Made by a program: the position numbers and the translations under genes. The notes below the pieces were generated by a model, which did no database searches, was not told where the DNA came from, and saw nothing but the letters and a program-made list of their open reading frames with translations. A DNA stretch of 64,000 nucleotides from Amphritea atlantica. GTDB taxonomy: Bacteria; Pseudomonadota; Gammaproteobacteria; Pseudomonadales; Balneatricaceae. Positions 8,481 through 18,649 of this stretch are shown here, in pieces. The stretch's first letter is position 1, and each line of letters begins with the position of its first letter. Location of the stretch: positions 186,001 to 250,000 of the forward strand of contig NZ_JAHKQE010000030.1 of assembly GCF_018860855.1 (NCBI RefSeq), given 5' to 3'.

Positions 8481-8529
8481 GTTGGTTGCAAGGGCAGGTT
8501 GATAGCGCCCTTGCTTCGTCTGTCGGCTT

Positions 8530-9633
8530 TTAGTCGATCAGGCCGTAATCATTACGCAGGATCTCGATGATTTCCGCTTTTGGATTCTCCGACAGGGGTA
8601 GCTTTTCGCCGATAATTTTTTCAGCAATACCCACATAGGTGTCAGAGACTTTTTGCAGTAGTGCAGCGGGTAGGGCGTTATCCTTTGCCAGCGCATAACG
8701 CTCTTCCATACGATCCTTGTTGATCAGGATATCGGGGTCAGGGAAGAAATTCAGTAGCTCCTGACGGAACACCTCTTTTGAGTTCTCAACGACCTTGCCT
8801 TCACGGTAAGACGGGCCGTCCCAGATACGGGAAGAGTCCGGTGTACCGACTTCATCCATATAGATCAGCTTTTCGTTGCCGGCAGCATCGGTGACATAGC
8901 CAAACTCAAATTTCGTATCAACAAATACTTGATCGATTTTTTCTAGTTCGGCACTGATAACATCAAAACCTTCTTTCAGCAGTTTTTCGTAAACCGCGAT
9001 GTCATCTTTAGAACGGAAGTGGAAGGCTTCATAGTTATTGCTGATGTCGTCGCGGGTGATATTGACATCATCCACTTCAGGCACGCCAGGAATACCGCTG
9101 AGAATACCTTTGGTCGATGGGGTAATCAGCAGTTCAGGCAGTTTTTGATCTTTCTGTAGATCATCGGCAATTTGAATACCGCAGAACTCCCGTTCACCTT
9201 TGGCGTATGAGCGCCACATAGAACCGGTAATATACTGACGGCAGATCGCTTCAATCATGACCGGTTTGGCTTTCTGTACAATCCAAACAAACGGGTGTGG
9301 GATATCCAGAATGTGGCTGTCAGCTAAATCGTTCTCACGGAACAGTTTGAACCAGTGATTGGAGATGGCATTCAGCGCCGCACCTTTACCGGGCACCCCA
9401 TTCATACCGCCTTCACCATGCCAGATGCATTCGAAGGCTGAGATACGATCGCTGATAACCATAATGGCCAATGGCGCATCGGCGGCCACATCGTAGCCTT
9501 TCTCTTGAATCAGACGGCGACTATCGGCTTCGGTCAACCAGTAAACGGAACGTACTTTTCCACTGTGTACCGGTAGGTCGGTACGAATCGGCAGATCATT
9601 ATTTACTGCCAAAACCTTATCAGCAAGACTCAT
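8530..9633 (-). CDS. purC: Phosphoribosylaminoimidazole-succinocarboxamide synthase (SAICAR synthetase), long form
   Basis: ATP-dependent ligase joining aspartate to CAIR in de novo purine synthesis. Family motifs are clear: GKVRSVYW near the N-terminus, [13 protein letters not shown], and the [16 protein letters not shown] and [13 protein letters not shown] segments. At 367 residues it belongs to the long class seen in Vibrio rather than the roughly 237-residue enzyme of E. coli. It is a single-gene unit closed by the terminator downstream and separated from the MFS gene by a 293-bp divergent region in which no PurR-type operator was recognised. Confidence 0.95.
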   Translation of the reverse strand: MSLADKVLAVNNDLPIRTDLPVHSGKVRSVYWLTEADSRRLIQEKGYDVAADAPLAIMVISDRISAFECIWHGEGGMNGVPGKGAALNAISNHWFKLFRENDLADSHILDIPHPFVWIVQKAKPVMIEAICRQYITGSMWRSYAKGEREFCGIQIADDLQKDQKLPELLITPSTKGILSGIPGVPEVDDVNITRDDISNNYEAFHFRSKDDIAVYEKLLKEGFDVISAELEKIDQVFVDTKFEFGYVTDAAGNEKLIYMDEVGTPDSSRIWDGPSYREGKVVENSKEVFRQELLNFFPDPDILINKDRMEERYALAKDNALPAALLQKVSDTYVGIAEKIIGEKLPLSENPKAEIIEILRNDYGLID

Positions 9634-9889
9634 TGCACTTTGTCCTGTATCTCAAAAATAGGTTAATAATAACGTTCCAGAACCACAGCGTAAGCCTGAA
9701 AGGGTGGCAGTGCAGAGCTGGCATCATAACAGCGCCGAACGCTTATTTTTTCTGCCAGATTCTGGAACAAGGATATTACACAGATTTGTAATATCCCGCT
9801 ACATTTAGCCGAGCGGATTTTCTGCTCTTATGACTAGCCATTGGCTTTTGCAGAGGAACGCTAATTTAATGAATGTGTGAAGTATCTCC

Positions 9890-9898
9890 TGTTATACT
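9890..9898 (+). promoter_or_regulatory. Extended -10 promoter candidate for the MFS gene
   Basis: TGT-TATACT forms an extended -10 (TGn plus 9893-9898) 28 bp before the GTG start. No good -35 is visible at the usual distance, as is common for extended -10 promoters. Confidence 0.4.
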
Positions 9899-9926
9899 GC
9901 TTCGCTTAAATTGACAGGGTAATGCC

Positions 9927-11354
9927 GTGACTGATTCTACATCTGATGCTTTTGCCTCTGCTGAGGCTACGTTCTATCAAGTGAACCCTAGTGCGCGCTG
10001 GTTTGTGCTAGCGAGTATCTGTATCACGTTGTTTATTGTGCCGTTGTCGATGTCCGGCGTGAATATGGCATTGCCCGCTATTGCTGATGCATTGCATGCT
10101 GATGCAGTCTGGTTGAGTTGGATTCCGACGGCAACACTGTGGGGCAGCATTGTTTTATTACTACCTGCAGGTAGGGTCGCTGATACGGTTGGCCGTAAGC
10201 CGATCTTCCTGTTAGGACTGTTAGGTTTTTCGTTGGCATCGTTATTGGTGTTTGTGGTGCAGTCGATTGAAATATTACTGGTTGTGCGCGTGTTGCAGGG
10301 GCTGTTCAGTAGCCTTGTTTTCGCTACAGCGATGGCCATTATCGCTACGGTGTTTAGTGATAATAACCGCGGCTCGGCGCTGGGGTTGACCGCCACTTCG
10401 GTTTATCTGGGCCTTACCTGTGGGCCTCTGATCGGTGGTTGGTTGACTGAACATCTCGGCTGGCAGAGTGTTTTTTGGGGGCCTGTGATACTAGCCCTGG
10501 TCGCTATTGTGTTGGCGATCATCTATATCAGGAATGATGTCCAGTCAGGTAAGGCGGCTCAGCCACTTGATTGGGTCGGTTCGTTACTCTTTGTTGCTCT
10601 GTCAACACTGTTGCTCTTTGGTCTATCGGGTTTACCAGATCTGTATAACCTGTTGATGCTGATTGCGGGCGTTATGTTGCTCTTTGTGTTTGTGCGTTAT
10701 GAGAATCGCTGCAAATTTCCGTTGGTGCGCTTTAGTTTACTGGCGAGTAATCGGGTGATGAGTCGTTCGTTGATGGCCAGCTTTATGATGTATGCGGCAC
10801 ACTATCCGGTACTGTTTCTATTGAGCCTCTATTTGCAATATCTGCAGGGGCTTTCACCCAGTGAAGCTGGCCAGTTGATCCTATTGCAGGCACTGATTAT
10901 GGCGGTACTGGCGCCGATTGCTGGGCGTCTCTCTGATCACTACGAGCCGCGCTTGATCGCCACGGTAGGTTGTCTATTCTTTGCGTCGGGCTTTGCTGTA
11001 TTAATATTTCTTGAATCAGACAGCTCCCTTAACCATGTGATTGTATCTCTTTCATTATTGGGGATCGGGTTTGGCCTGTTCTCAACCCCTAATAACAATG
11101 CGGCTCTTGGCTCGGTACCGAAAGAGCGTTTAAGTATTGCCTCGGCCTTGCTCAATCTCTCGCGTACTAGCGGCAATATGTTCAGCATGGCAATTATTAT
11201 GTTGTTAATGAGCCAGCTCTTGGATAGTGATCAGATACGTCCAGAGCGTTATCCAGATCTCCTTGTGGTAGTGAAATTAGGCTTTGCCAGTGCCTGTCTC
11301 TATAGCGTTTTGGCGGCATGGTTTTCCTATAGCCGGGGTAAGGTAACCCGTTAG
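9927..11354 (+). CDS. MFS transporter, DHA2 (EmrB/QacA-like) type
   Basis: A 475-residue inner-membrane permease, probably a proton-driven drug or metabolite exporter. The DHA signature for helix 2-3 appears as LPAGRVADTVGRKP, and motif C-like residues follow in GLTCGPLIGGWLTEHLGW. Hydrophobic segments fit 12-14 helices, as in DHA2 transporters. It starts at GTG 9927 with an AGGGT-like Shine-Dalgarno. No adaptor (EmrA-like) gene adjoins, so it most likely acts alone in the inner membrane. Substrate unknown. Confidence 0.88.
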   Translation: MTDSTSDAFASAEATFYQVNPSARWFVLASICITLFIVPLSMSGVNMALPAIADALHADAVWLSWIPTATLWGSIVLLLPAGRVADTVGRKPIFLLGLLGFSLASLLVFVVQSIEILLVVRVLQGLFSSLVFATAMAIIATVFSDNNRGSALGLTATSVYLGLTCGPLIGGWLTEHLGWQSVFWGPVILALVAIVLAIIYIRNDVQSGKAAQPLDWVGSLLFVALSTLLLFGLSGLPDLYNLLMLIAGVMLLFVFVRYENRCKFPLVRFSLLASNRVMSRSLMASFMMYAAHYPVLFLLSLYLQYLQGLSPSEAGQLILLQALIMAVLAPIAGRLSDHYEPRLIATVGCLFFASGFAVLIFLESDSSLNHVIVSLSLLGIGFGLFSTPNNNAALGSVPKERLSIASALLNLSRTSGNMFSMAIIMLLMSQLLDSDQIRPERYPDLLVVVKLGFASACLYSVLAAWFSYSRGKVTR

Positions 11355-11410
11355 CTTAGTCTACGTGTATAAGGATAAGAGAGTTAACGGGCTAAGGTTT
11401 GTTAACGCTT

Positions 11411-12229
11411 TTATTTGATCCGCCGTTGTAAGCCTTTCTGGGCAATAATGCGGGTAGCAATCTCTTCGATAGAGAAATGTGTGGTGTTGATAAAGGGGAT
11501 CTGTTGTTGTCGAAACATCCGCTCGACATTGCGCACTTCATCTTCACATTGATCGAGAGAGGCGTAGCGACTGTTGGCGCGGCGTTCATGGCGAATCGAG
11601 GCCAGTTGAAAGGGATCGATGGTTAAGCCGAAGAGCTTATCTTTAAAGGGCTCCAAGGCGTCAGGTAAGGTGGTGCGGTTTAGGTCATCATCGGTTAATG
11701 GATAGTTGGCCGCCCGAATACCAAATTGCAGTGCCATGTAGAGACAAGAAGGGGTTTTTCCGCAACGGGAGACGCCGATTAAGATAATGTCTGCTTTATC
11801 GTAGTGCTGTGTTTTGCCACCATCATCATTTGCCATCGCAAAGTTGACCGACTCAATACGATCCATGTAGGTATTTACTTCGTTGATCGAATGAGACTTG
11901 CCGACGCTATAAGAGGAGGGGCTGCCGAGTTCGAGTTCGAGTGGTTTAAGAAAGGCCGAGAATACATCGATCTTGTAGGCAGTACTGGTTGAGATCACGT
12001 CGCGAATAGCTTCATCGACTACCGTATCGAACACAATTGGCCGATAACCATCGTCTTTACCTGCTTGGTCGATGGTAACTACCGCGTCTACGGCCTTATC
12101 AATACTGTCGATATAGGGCAGCGTCACTTTATTAAACTGAATTGAACCAAACTGCGCCAGTAGGCTATTACCGAGAGCTTCGGCAGTGATGCCTGTGCCA
12201 TCCGAGATAAAAAAAGCGGTTCGTTTCAT
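11411..12229 (-). CDS. ppsR: PEP synthase regulatory protein (DUF299 bifunctional kinase/pyrophosphorylase)
   Basis: Controls PEP synthase by ADP-dependent phosphorylation of its active-site threonine and phosphate-dependent removal of that group. The protein begins [20 protein letters not shown], the standard family start, and carries the P-loop [19 protein letters not shown]. About 272 residues from ATG 12229, which fits the family; the frame upstream to 12307 reads through unrelated sequence. It is divergent from its target ppsA across 176 bp, the conserved arrangement for this pair. Confidence 0.95.
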   Translation of the reverse strand: MKRTAFFISDGTGITAEALGNSLLAQFGSIQFNKVTLPYIDSIDKAVDAVVTIDQAGKDDGYRPIVFDTVVDEAIRDVISTSTAYKIDVFSAFLKPLELELGSPSSYSVGKSHSINEVNTYMDRIESVNFAMANDDGGKTQHYDKADIILIGVSRCGKTPSCLYMALQFGIRAANYPLTDDDLNRTTLPDALEPFKDKLFGLTIDPFQLASIRHERRANSRYASLDQCEDEVRNVERMFRQQQIPFINTTHFSIEEIATRIIAQKGLQRRIK

Positions 12230-12405
12230 ATGTTTAAACTGTCCTGTGTCATCGAATTGTATCGTCGGAGGGTTATTATTACGGCATTGGCGCGTACTGT
12301 ATAGCAAACTATTGTCTAAATCAGGAAGTTGCTCAACACACTGAACTTACGTGCAGAATTACAGTATGATTAGGCCCATAAAAGAATATTAAGGAGTGTA
12401 CGGTT

Positions 12406-14781
12406 TTGCAGGAATATATCGTTCGTCTAGATCAAGTGGGTATGGATGACATTGACCAAGTAGGTGGCAAAAACGCTTCACTGGGCGAGATGATCACCGA
12501 GCTATCCGGCGTTGGCGTTAAAGTGCCCGGTGGCTTTGCTACCACGGCGACTGCATTCCGAGATTTCTTAAAGCATAACCAGCTGGATCAACGGATCAGT
12601 GATCTGTTGGCTCAGCTTGATCCTGAAGACGTTAATGCCTTAGCGGTCACCGGCAAACAGGTACGTCAGTGGATACTCGATACGCCCTTTCCTGAGACGC
12701 TGGATAAAGCGATCGAACAAGCGTTTGTCGAGATGGGTGGGGATGACGATCAGGCGGTGGCGATTCGTTCATCGGCCACCGCTGAAGATCTACCTGACGC
12801 TTCATTTGCGGGTCAGCAGGAAACCTTTCTTAATATCCGTGGATTAGACAATATCAAAGGCGCTATCCATGAGGTGTTTGCCTCGTTATATAACGATCGC
12901 GCGATCTCTTACCGTGTGCATCACGGGTTTGAACATCATGATGTTGCCCTGTCAGCCGCTATTCAGCGCATGGTGCGCAGTGAAACCGGCGCCAGTGGTG
13001 TGATGTTTACCCTAGACACGGAATCAGGCTTTAAGCATGTGGTGTTTATCACCTCAGCTTATGGCTTGGGCGAAACCGTTGTACAGGGCGCTGTGAATCC
13101 GGATGAGTTCTATGTCTATAAACCCACCTTACGACAGGGGGCCCCGGCGATTTTACGTCGTAACTTAGGCACCAAAGCGATCAAAATGGTGTACGGCAAA
13201 GAGGGGACGACTGCGAGTGCGGTGGAAACGGTTGCTGTCCCTGTTGCGCAGCGTTTGCAGTTCTCCATCAACGATGATGATGTGCAGAAATTGGCCGAGA
13301 TCGCCATGACGATTGAGCAGCATTATGGCCGTCCTATGGATATTGAGTGGGCTAAAGATGGCGATGATGGCGAGCTTTATATTGTTCAAGCGCGCCCTGA
13401 AACAGTCAAAAGCCGAGATAAGACGGCCGTTATTGAACGTTACTTACTGAAAGAAACAGGCAAGGTGTTGCTCGAAGGGCGTTCTATTGGCCACCGTATT
13501 GGTAGTGGGCCGGTGAGAATTGTCGAAAGTCTGAGTGATATGGATAAGATTCAACCGGGAGATGTGCTGGTCACCGATATGACCGACCCAGATTGGGAGC
13601 CGGTGATGAAACGTTCCTCAGCCATTATTACCAACCGAGGCGGGCGCACATGCCATGCGGCAATTATCGCTCGTGAACTGGGTATTCCGGCGATTGTCGG
13701 CTGTGGTGATGCGACAGAACGGTTACATGATGGTCAGGAGGTGACCGTTTCCTGTGCAGAAGGGGATACTGGGCGTGCCTATGAAGGGCATCTGGATTTT
13801 GAACATCAGACCAACAAAGTCGACTCAATGCCGCCACTGCCACTCGATATTATGATGAACGTCGGCAACCCAGACCGCGCCTTTGATTTTCAGGCGTTAC
13901 CGAACGCCGGTGTAGGCTTAGCGCGGCTCGAATTTATTATTAACCGCATGATTGGTATTCACCCGAAAGCATTGATTGAGTTTGATCAACAGGATGAAGG
14001 GATTAAGAAAACGATTGCGCGGCGTATTGCCGGCTATGAAAGCCCAATCGAATTTTATGTAGCAAAGCTGGTGGAGGGAATTTCAACACTCGCCGCCGCT
14101 TTCTATCCGAAGAAAGTCATTGTGCGGATGTCGGATTTTAAGTCCAATGAATATGGTCACCTGATTGGTGGTGACGCTTATGAGGCTCACGAAGAGAACC
14201 CCATGCTTGGTTTTCGGGGGGCTAGTCGTTATATCTCTGAATCCTTCCGGCAGTGCTTTGAGTTGGAATGTCGGGCACTGAAATATGTGCGTGATGTGAT
14301 GAAACTCACCAATATTGAAGTGATGATTCCCTTTGTGCGCACCGTTGGTGAAGCCCGTCAGGTGGTTGAATTGCTGGCTGAAAATGGCTTAGTGCGAGGC
14401 GAGAATGGTTTGCGGGTGATCATGATGTGTGAGATCCCGTCGAATGCACTGTTGGCTGATCAATTCCTCGAATACTTTGATGGTTTCTCTATTGGATCAA
14501 ACGATCTAACTCAACTGACACTTGGGTTGGATAGGGATTCCGGTGTGATTGCGCATCTGTTTGATGAACGTAATGACGCAGTACGTAAGTTGCTGGAAAT
14601 GGCGATTCAAGCGTGTCGAGCACAGGGAAAATACGTCGGTATCTGTGGTCAGGGGCCATCGGATCATCCTGATTTAGCTAACTGGCTAATGGAACAGGGG
14701 ATTAACTCGGTTTCCTTAAACCCCGATACGGTACTGGAAACGTGGTTTTTCCTTGCGAATGAAGATAATAAATCACTTTGA
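12406..14781 (+). CDS. ppsA: Phosphoenolpyruvate synthase (pyruvate, water dikinase)
   Basis: Converts pyruvate and ATP to PEP, AMP and phosphate for gluconeogenesis. A 791-residue protein with the N-terminal ATP-grasp domain ([31 protein letters not shown]), the phosphohistidine swivel domain with [18 protein letters not shown] (phosphorylated His; the adjacent Thr is the PpsR target by family knowledge), and the C-terminal PEP-binding barrel ([19 protein letters not shown]). Starts at TTG 12406, supported by an AAGGAG Shine-Dalgarno about ten bases upstream. Divergent from ppsR. A good -10 (TATGAT, 12365-12370) lies upstream. Confidence 0.97.
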   Translation: MQEYIVRLDQVGMDDIDQVGGKNASLGEMITELSGVGVKVPGGFATTATAFRDFLKHNQLDQRISDLLAQLDPEDVNALAVTGKQVRQWILDTPFPETLDKAIEQAFVEMGGDDDQAVAIRSSATAEDLPDASFAGQQETFLNIRGLDNIKGAIHEVFASLYNDRAISYRVHHGFEHHDVALSAAIQRMVRSETGASGVMFTLDTESGFKHVVFITSAYGLGETVVQGAVNPDEFYVYKPTLRQGAPAILRRNLGTKAIKMVYGKEGTTASAVETVAVPVAQRLQFSINDDDVQKLAEIAMTIEQHYGRPMDIEWAKDGDDGELYIVQARPETVKSRDKTAVIERYLLKETGKVLLEGRSIGHRIGSGPVRIVESLSDMDKIQPGDVLVTDMTDPDWEPVMKRSSAIITNRGGRTCHAAIIARELGIPAIVGCGDATERLHDGQEVTVSCAEGDTGRAYEGHLDFEHQTNKVDSMPPLPLDIMMNVGNPDRAFDFQALPNAGVGLARLEFIINRMIGIHPKALIEFDQQDEGIKKTIARRIAGYESPIEFYVAKLVEGISTLAAAFYPKKVIVRMSDFKSNEYGHLIGGDAYEAHEENPMLGFRGASRYISESFRQCFELECRALKYVRDVMKLTNIEVMIPFVRTVGEARQVVELLAENGLVRGENGLRVIMMCEIPSNALLADQFLEYFDGFSIGSNDLTQLTLGLDRDSGVIAHLFDERNDAVRKLLEMAIQACRAQGKYVGICGQGPSDHPDLANWLMEQGINSVSLNPDTVLETWFFLANEDNKSL

Positions 14782-14835
14782 TTTTATACCGTTATCTTCG
14801 CGGTTGCCGTACATGCTCCCACTGACTGAACACTG

Positions 14836-15525
14836 ATGCAGCTCAATCGTTTTATACAGATCAACACCCCCTTTAGTCGGCGGCATGTGAAATGCTTGCT
14901 GGCGGAGGGGCGGGTGAGAGTGGCAGGCCATATTGCAACGGATGCTAACCTAGAAGTGGATCGCTTTGTTCGGATAGAGCTCGATGACCAGCTATTACAG
15001 GAGTCTAAAAGCTGTTATCTGATGTTGCATAAGCCTGCCGGTGTTGTGAGTGCCACGGAGCATACAGAACATCAAACGGTGATTGACTTAATACCGCCTA
15101 CATTGCGACAGGGGCTGCACCTAGCGGGTCGGCTCGACTTAAAAACGACAGGATTGTTGCTGCTAACCAATGATGGCCATTGGTCGCGGCGCATTACTCA
15201 GCCGACTTCGAAAATAGCCAAAGTGTATCGAGTGACGACCCAAGATGCAGTGGCCGCGAATACCGCTGAGGTGTTTCGGCAGGGAATCTACTTTGGTTAT
15301 GAGGACATTACCACTCAACCCGCTGAACTTGAGCGCATAGACAGTCACCACTCCCGCTTGACCCTCTACGAAGGGCGCTATCATCAGGTAAAACGAATGT
15401 TTGGTTATTTCAACAATGAGGTGACTGAATTACACCGAGAGCAGATCGGTGGACTAACCCTTGATGCGCAACTGCCGCCGGGTGCATTTCGGCCACTCAC
15501 TGATGACGAAATAGCACTTTTCTAA
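14836..15525 (+). CDS. rsuA: RsuA-family 16S rRNA pseudouridine synthase
   Basis: Isomerises a uridine in 16S rRNA (U516 in E. coli). N-terminal S4 RNA-binding domain (residues about 1-55), then a catalytic domain with the GRLDLKTTGLLLLTNDG motif, whose Asp101 is the nucleophile. The 229-residue length is typical for RsuA. It follows ppsA by 54 bp on the same strand. The RsuA rather than RluE/RluF assignment is based on length and overall motif pattern, so the target base is less certain than the enzyme class. Confidence 0.85.
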   Translation: MQLNRFIQINTPFSRRHVKCLLAEGRVRVAGHIATDANLEVDRFVRIELDDQLLQESKSCYLMLHKPAGVVSATEHTEHQTVIDLIPPTLRQGLHLAGRLDLKTTGLLLLTNDGHWSRRITQPTSKIAKVYRVTTQDAVAANTAEVFRQGIYFGYEDITTQPAELERIDSHHSRLTLYEGRYHQVKRMFGYFNNEVTELHREQIGGLTLDAQLPPGAFRPLTDDEIALF

Positions 15526-15636
15526 GTATTAAGCTTAAGCACACATACGGATGCCTTTTGATCTGAAACCTTGGTTAATCTTTTTAATCATCAAGGCTAA
15601 ATATCAAAATTAAACCTCAAGATAATGCCGGCTTAC

Positions 15637-15703
15637 TAGTTGCACTTATAGTTGCGATTATAGTTGCGCTTGTTGGATGTTCTTATTTGCTGTTCTTATT
15701 TGA
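15637..15703. repeat. Short tandem repeats between rsuA and the rhombosortase gene
   Basis: Three 12-bp units of TAGTTGCRMTTA type (15637-15672) are followed by two 13-bp units TGTTCTTATTTG(C/A) (15678-15703) that abut the 3' end of the rhombosortase gene. Two independent tandem duplications side by side suggest replication slippage. Confidence 0.75.
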
Positions 15704-15704
15704 T

Positions 15705-16343
15705 TTACATATGCGTGCTGCTATTTGATTTTATTTGGCTATGACTCCAGATCATCAGTATGACAAGTAATCCTGCCAACGATCCCACTATATGCGCCGC
15801 TGGATAAGTTGGCCAAGTGCTTTGACTCAGCAGTGCATGTTGACTGAACTGTTCCCAGATAAGTTTACCTAGACAGATAATGAGCGGTATCCAACCGTTA
15901 ACAGAAGGCTGTTTGCGGGCAAAGATCACAAGGCTGATCGTTAGTGGCGTAAATAACATACCTGATAATCCGGCATAGCGACTGATGCTCGTACTAGGTG
16001 ACATTAGATGGGTGTCTAGCAAGACCAAGGCTGTTAGCAGTGCTGCCAATAACAGTTTACGAGAATGTAATTCTAAGTAACCGGCGGCGAGCGCAAATGC
16101 CAAGAGATCCCACTGGAGATGACTCAAGGACGTGTGGCTGAGGTGTCCACTAACTAGACGCCAGAGCTGTCCCTGTTGAATGAGTTGTTGATCAAAGTAG
16201 CTGAGTTCAAATAGGGGTAGGCTCAAGCTTAAAGGGAGCGAGATTAGAATAATAACGAGCGTAATGAAGGGAAGCCTAAAGCCTCCCGCAAAGGCGGGAG
16301 ACTTTATTCGATTAAGGTTTGGGTTGACGCGGAAGTCGTTCAT
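15705..16343 (-). CDS. rrtA: Rhombosortase (rhomboid-family intramembrane serine protease)
   Basis: Rhomboid-fold protease of the rhombosortase type, thought to cleave the GlyGly-CTERM tail of exported proteins during surface anchoring. Catalytic residues are visible: Ser127 in YAGLSGML and His184 in AAHIVGSLAG. The conserved SGHLSHTSLSHLQWDLLA segment (about 65-82) is typical of the subfamily. About six hydrophobic segments, 212 residues. It lies seven bases downstream of the VIT/VWA gene, whose tail resembles a GlyGly-CTERM signal, so the two probably form an enzyme-substrate operon. Confidence 0.82.
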   Translation of the reverse strand: MNDFRVNPNLNRIKSPAFAGGFRLPFITLVIILISLPLSLSLPLFELSYFDQQLIQQGQLWRLVSGHLSHTSLSHLQWDLLAFALAAGYLELHSRKLLLAALLTALVLLDTHLMSPSTSISRYAGLSGMLFTPLTISLVIFARKQPSVNGWIPLIICLGKLIWEQFSQHALLSQSTWPTYPAAHIVGSLAGLLVILMIWSHSQIKSNSSTHM

Positions 16344-16350
16344 GGTCGTC

Positions 16351-18477
16351 TCAAGATTGTCTGCGATTTTGACGGTTACGATAGTGAACTAGCAAGAGTG
16401 TACCGATTAACAACAGTATCCAGTGACCGATAGCACCTGAACCTGAACTAGATCCCCCCAGAGATGCCCTTGACTGAGATGGGTTAAACATCGGTTTTTG
16501 AGTGTCTGCACGCTGGCTAACGACCGGTTGTTGTAAGCGTTGCTGACGGGCCTGTTGTTCGTTTTGGGTGCGCTGCTGATTATTACGCTCTATGTTGAGT
16601 TGTTTAAATACTTCATCTCTGACAACCAGCATAGAGGTGTAATTGGTGACTAGATCATACTGGATCGCGAGATCGGTAATCGCCTGAATACTATCGGCAT
16701 TAGCATCTTCGCTATCACCGAGATAATCCATGTTGGCCTGAATATTTTCGATACTAGCAAACGCCCAGATTCGCTCAAGTTCTGGGTGTATACTGCTTTC
16801 AGCATCATGTTGCGGCAGTGTGACTTCAGTGCTGTATTTTCGTGTTTCACTGCCCACGTCTGCAGTGAGTGTGACTTTAACGGGTCCTGGGGTACGGTAA
16901 TGTCCCAGCACCGTCAATTGCTCCCCACGATAGAGAGAGCCGATCTGATCCGGTGTTAGGTCGGTCACTCGGCCGCCATCAATGGTCAATTTCACATTGC
17001 GTAGAGCCTGATGAGTCATTTTGCTGGTGGCTAACATGAGCTGGCCGACAATATCGTCTGCGTTGGATACGCTGATGGCAAATCCGTTAGAGACCTCGGT
17101 CATACTGTTGAGTAATGGGCGGTTAGCGCTGTTGCCCATGACAAAGGTGAAGAGTCGGAGATCGGCTTTTTCCATTAGATCCAGAAAGCGTTTCTTCTCG
17201 GTTACACCTAAATTGGCGACCCCATCGGTAACCAGAATCATGGCGGTACTGCGATCCGTATCAATGTTCTTTAAACCTAAGGATAAGCCAGAATAGAGGT
17301 TGGTGCCGTTGGTCGGTTGGTATTGTGCCAATTGATCCAGTAGCGGGTTGATAATCTCCGGTTTGGCCAGTTGGAAGCCTTGAGAAAAATCGTTGGCGGC
17401 GTTGTTAAACAGGACGATTTTAAAACGGTCTTCAGGGCGAAGTTTAGCGAGGCCTTGGCGCACACCGTCGATCAGCGTGCTGTATTTTCCCTGCATAGAG
17501 CCCGATACGTCTAAGACAAACACCCAATCACGACCGCCTTGTAGCGTGCCTAGATCATCGCCGGGTGTCAGCGTCATCATGAAGGTGCCGGGGGCGTCAG
17601 CGGATGCTTTATAACCCATCAGGTCGAGACTTCCGGGCAGGTTTTCACTGTGACGCCAATAAACCACGATATCTTTATCTAAACTGGCTGCTGGGATGAT
17701 ACTTGCGGTTTGGTTTTGCTCAATGATTGGGCTTTCGATTGTTGCCGTAGAGCTTGTTTTCGTTTGTACCGATTGGTTAGATTGATTGGCTAGGCTGATT
17801 TGCCATTGTTGCGGGTTAAGCTGCTGTATCCCTGCTTGTGAGTGTTGGGGTAGACGTATCGAATCGATCGGATAACCCGATGCGAGCGTCATGTTAAAAC
17901 TGAATTTTTCATCGACGGTTTCGTTACGGCTCCAGAATGCATTTTTTTGTTCATCGACACCGCCATCTTCGAGAGGGTAGACATAACGACCAACACCGGA
18001 ATCGACATGGGCAGGTTGAATATAGACGAGCTTGATGCGCACATCACCGTTGGGTTGTACCGGTGTGACATTAATATCAAAGGTCTTATAGCTGTCTTGT
18101 TCGACAAGAGCCGCTTCCCGTCCGGCTTGCTTTTCCTGTTCATAGATCTCACGGGCTTGTTGTTTTTTAATGACTTCACCAGAGATCGGTTTACCATCAA
18201 TCCAATAGGTAAACTCACCTACGGCAGCGTGATCCGGTACAGGGAAGCTATAGATCGCTTCTAAGGCTTGGTTGGAGGGATTATGAAAAACCTGTTCAAT
18301 GCTGGTGACGGCATAGCTGTGTTCCAGTACCACATTGACGTGGTGTTCTTTAATCGTCAGGTCGGGCAGATTTGATTGAATGGGCTTGAGTAGTCCGGCG
18401 GCCTCGATGGATGGGGTGACACCCAGGGTGAGTGCGGCACTCAGGGCTAGGGCGCTGGAAAATAGTTTACTGTTCAT
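16351..18477 (-). CDS. VIT and VWA domain surface protein with GlyGly-CTERM-like tail
   Basis: A 708-residue exported protein. Residues 1-26 look like a signal peptide ending after IEA. A VIT domain spans about 35-165 (HNPSNQALEAIYSFPVPDHA; EIYEQEKQAGREAALVEQD). A VWA domain starts near 318 with an intact MIDAS (DVSGSM, Asp323/Ser325/Ser327; Thr in TNGTNL; Asp in LVTDG), so it should bind metal and ligand. A Gln/Arg-rich linker precedes the tail: Gly-Gly at 674-675, SSSGSG, a hydrophobic helix (about 683-698) and a basic end. This architecture matches the marine proteobacterial sortase-target family, but no LPxTG motif or class sortase gene is present; a rhombosortase is adjacent. AAGAGG Shine-Dalgarno. 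Confidence 0.88.
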   Translation of the reverse strand: MNSKLFSSALALSAALTLGVTPSIEAAGLLKPIQSNLPDLTIKEHHVNVVLEHSYAVTSIEQVFHNPSNQALEAIYSFPVPDHAAVGEFTYWIDGKPISGEVIKKQQAREIYEQEKQAGREAALVEQDSYKTFDINVTPVQPNGDVRIKLVYIQPAHVDSGVGRYVYPLEDGGVDEQKNAFWSRNETVDEKFSFNMTLASGYPIDSIRLPQHSQAGIQQLNPQQWQISLANQSNQSVQTKTSSTATIESPIIEQNQTASIIPAASLDKDIVVYWRHSENLPGSLDLMGYKASADAPGTFMMTLTPGDDLGTLQGGRDWVFVLDVSGSMQGKYSTLIDGVRQGLAKLRPEDRFKIVLFNNAANDFSQGFQLAKPEIINPLLDQLAQYQPTNGTNLYSGLSLGLKNIDTDRSTAMILVTDGVANLGVTEKKRFLDLMEKADLRLFTFVMGNSANRPLLNSMTEVSNGFAISVSNADDIVGQLMLATSKMTHQALRNVKLTIDGGRVTDLTPDQIGSLYRGEQLTVLGHYRTPGPVKVTLTADVGSETRKYSTEVTLPQHDAESSIHPELERIWAFASIENIQANMDYLGDSEDANADSIQAITDLAIQYDLVTNYTSMLVVRDEVFKQLNIERNNQQRTQNEQQARQQRLQQPVVSQRADTQKPMFNPSQSRASLGGSSSGSGAIGHWILLLIGTLLLVHYRNRQNRRQS

Positions 18478-18649
18478 ATCGATCCTCTTAATCCTTTTGA
18501 CTGAATCTAAACGGCGGATGTCAGTGCGTTGAAGTCAGAGCGATCATGTCGTGAGTAGCATTTTATAAGTAGCAAAAGGCTTGAGGTATCACATAATGAT
18601 ACCTTGGGTTGAGTTAGGCGTGTTGTATGGGGAACAGGCGCGGTGGGGT

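Noticed and set aside
11344-11393. Hairpin between the DHA2 transporter and ppsR (TAACCCGTTAG/TTAACGGGCTA)
   Set aside because: Mismatched arms and no T-run on either strand; too weak to call a terminator.
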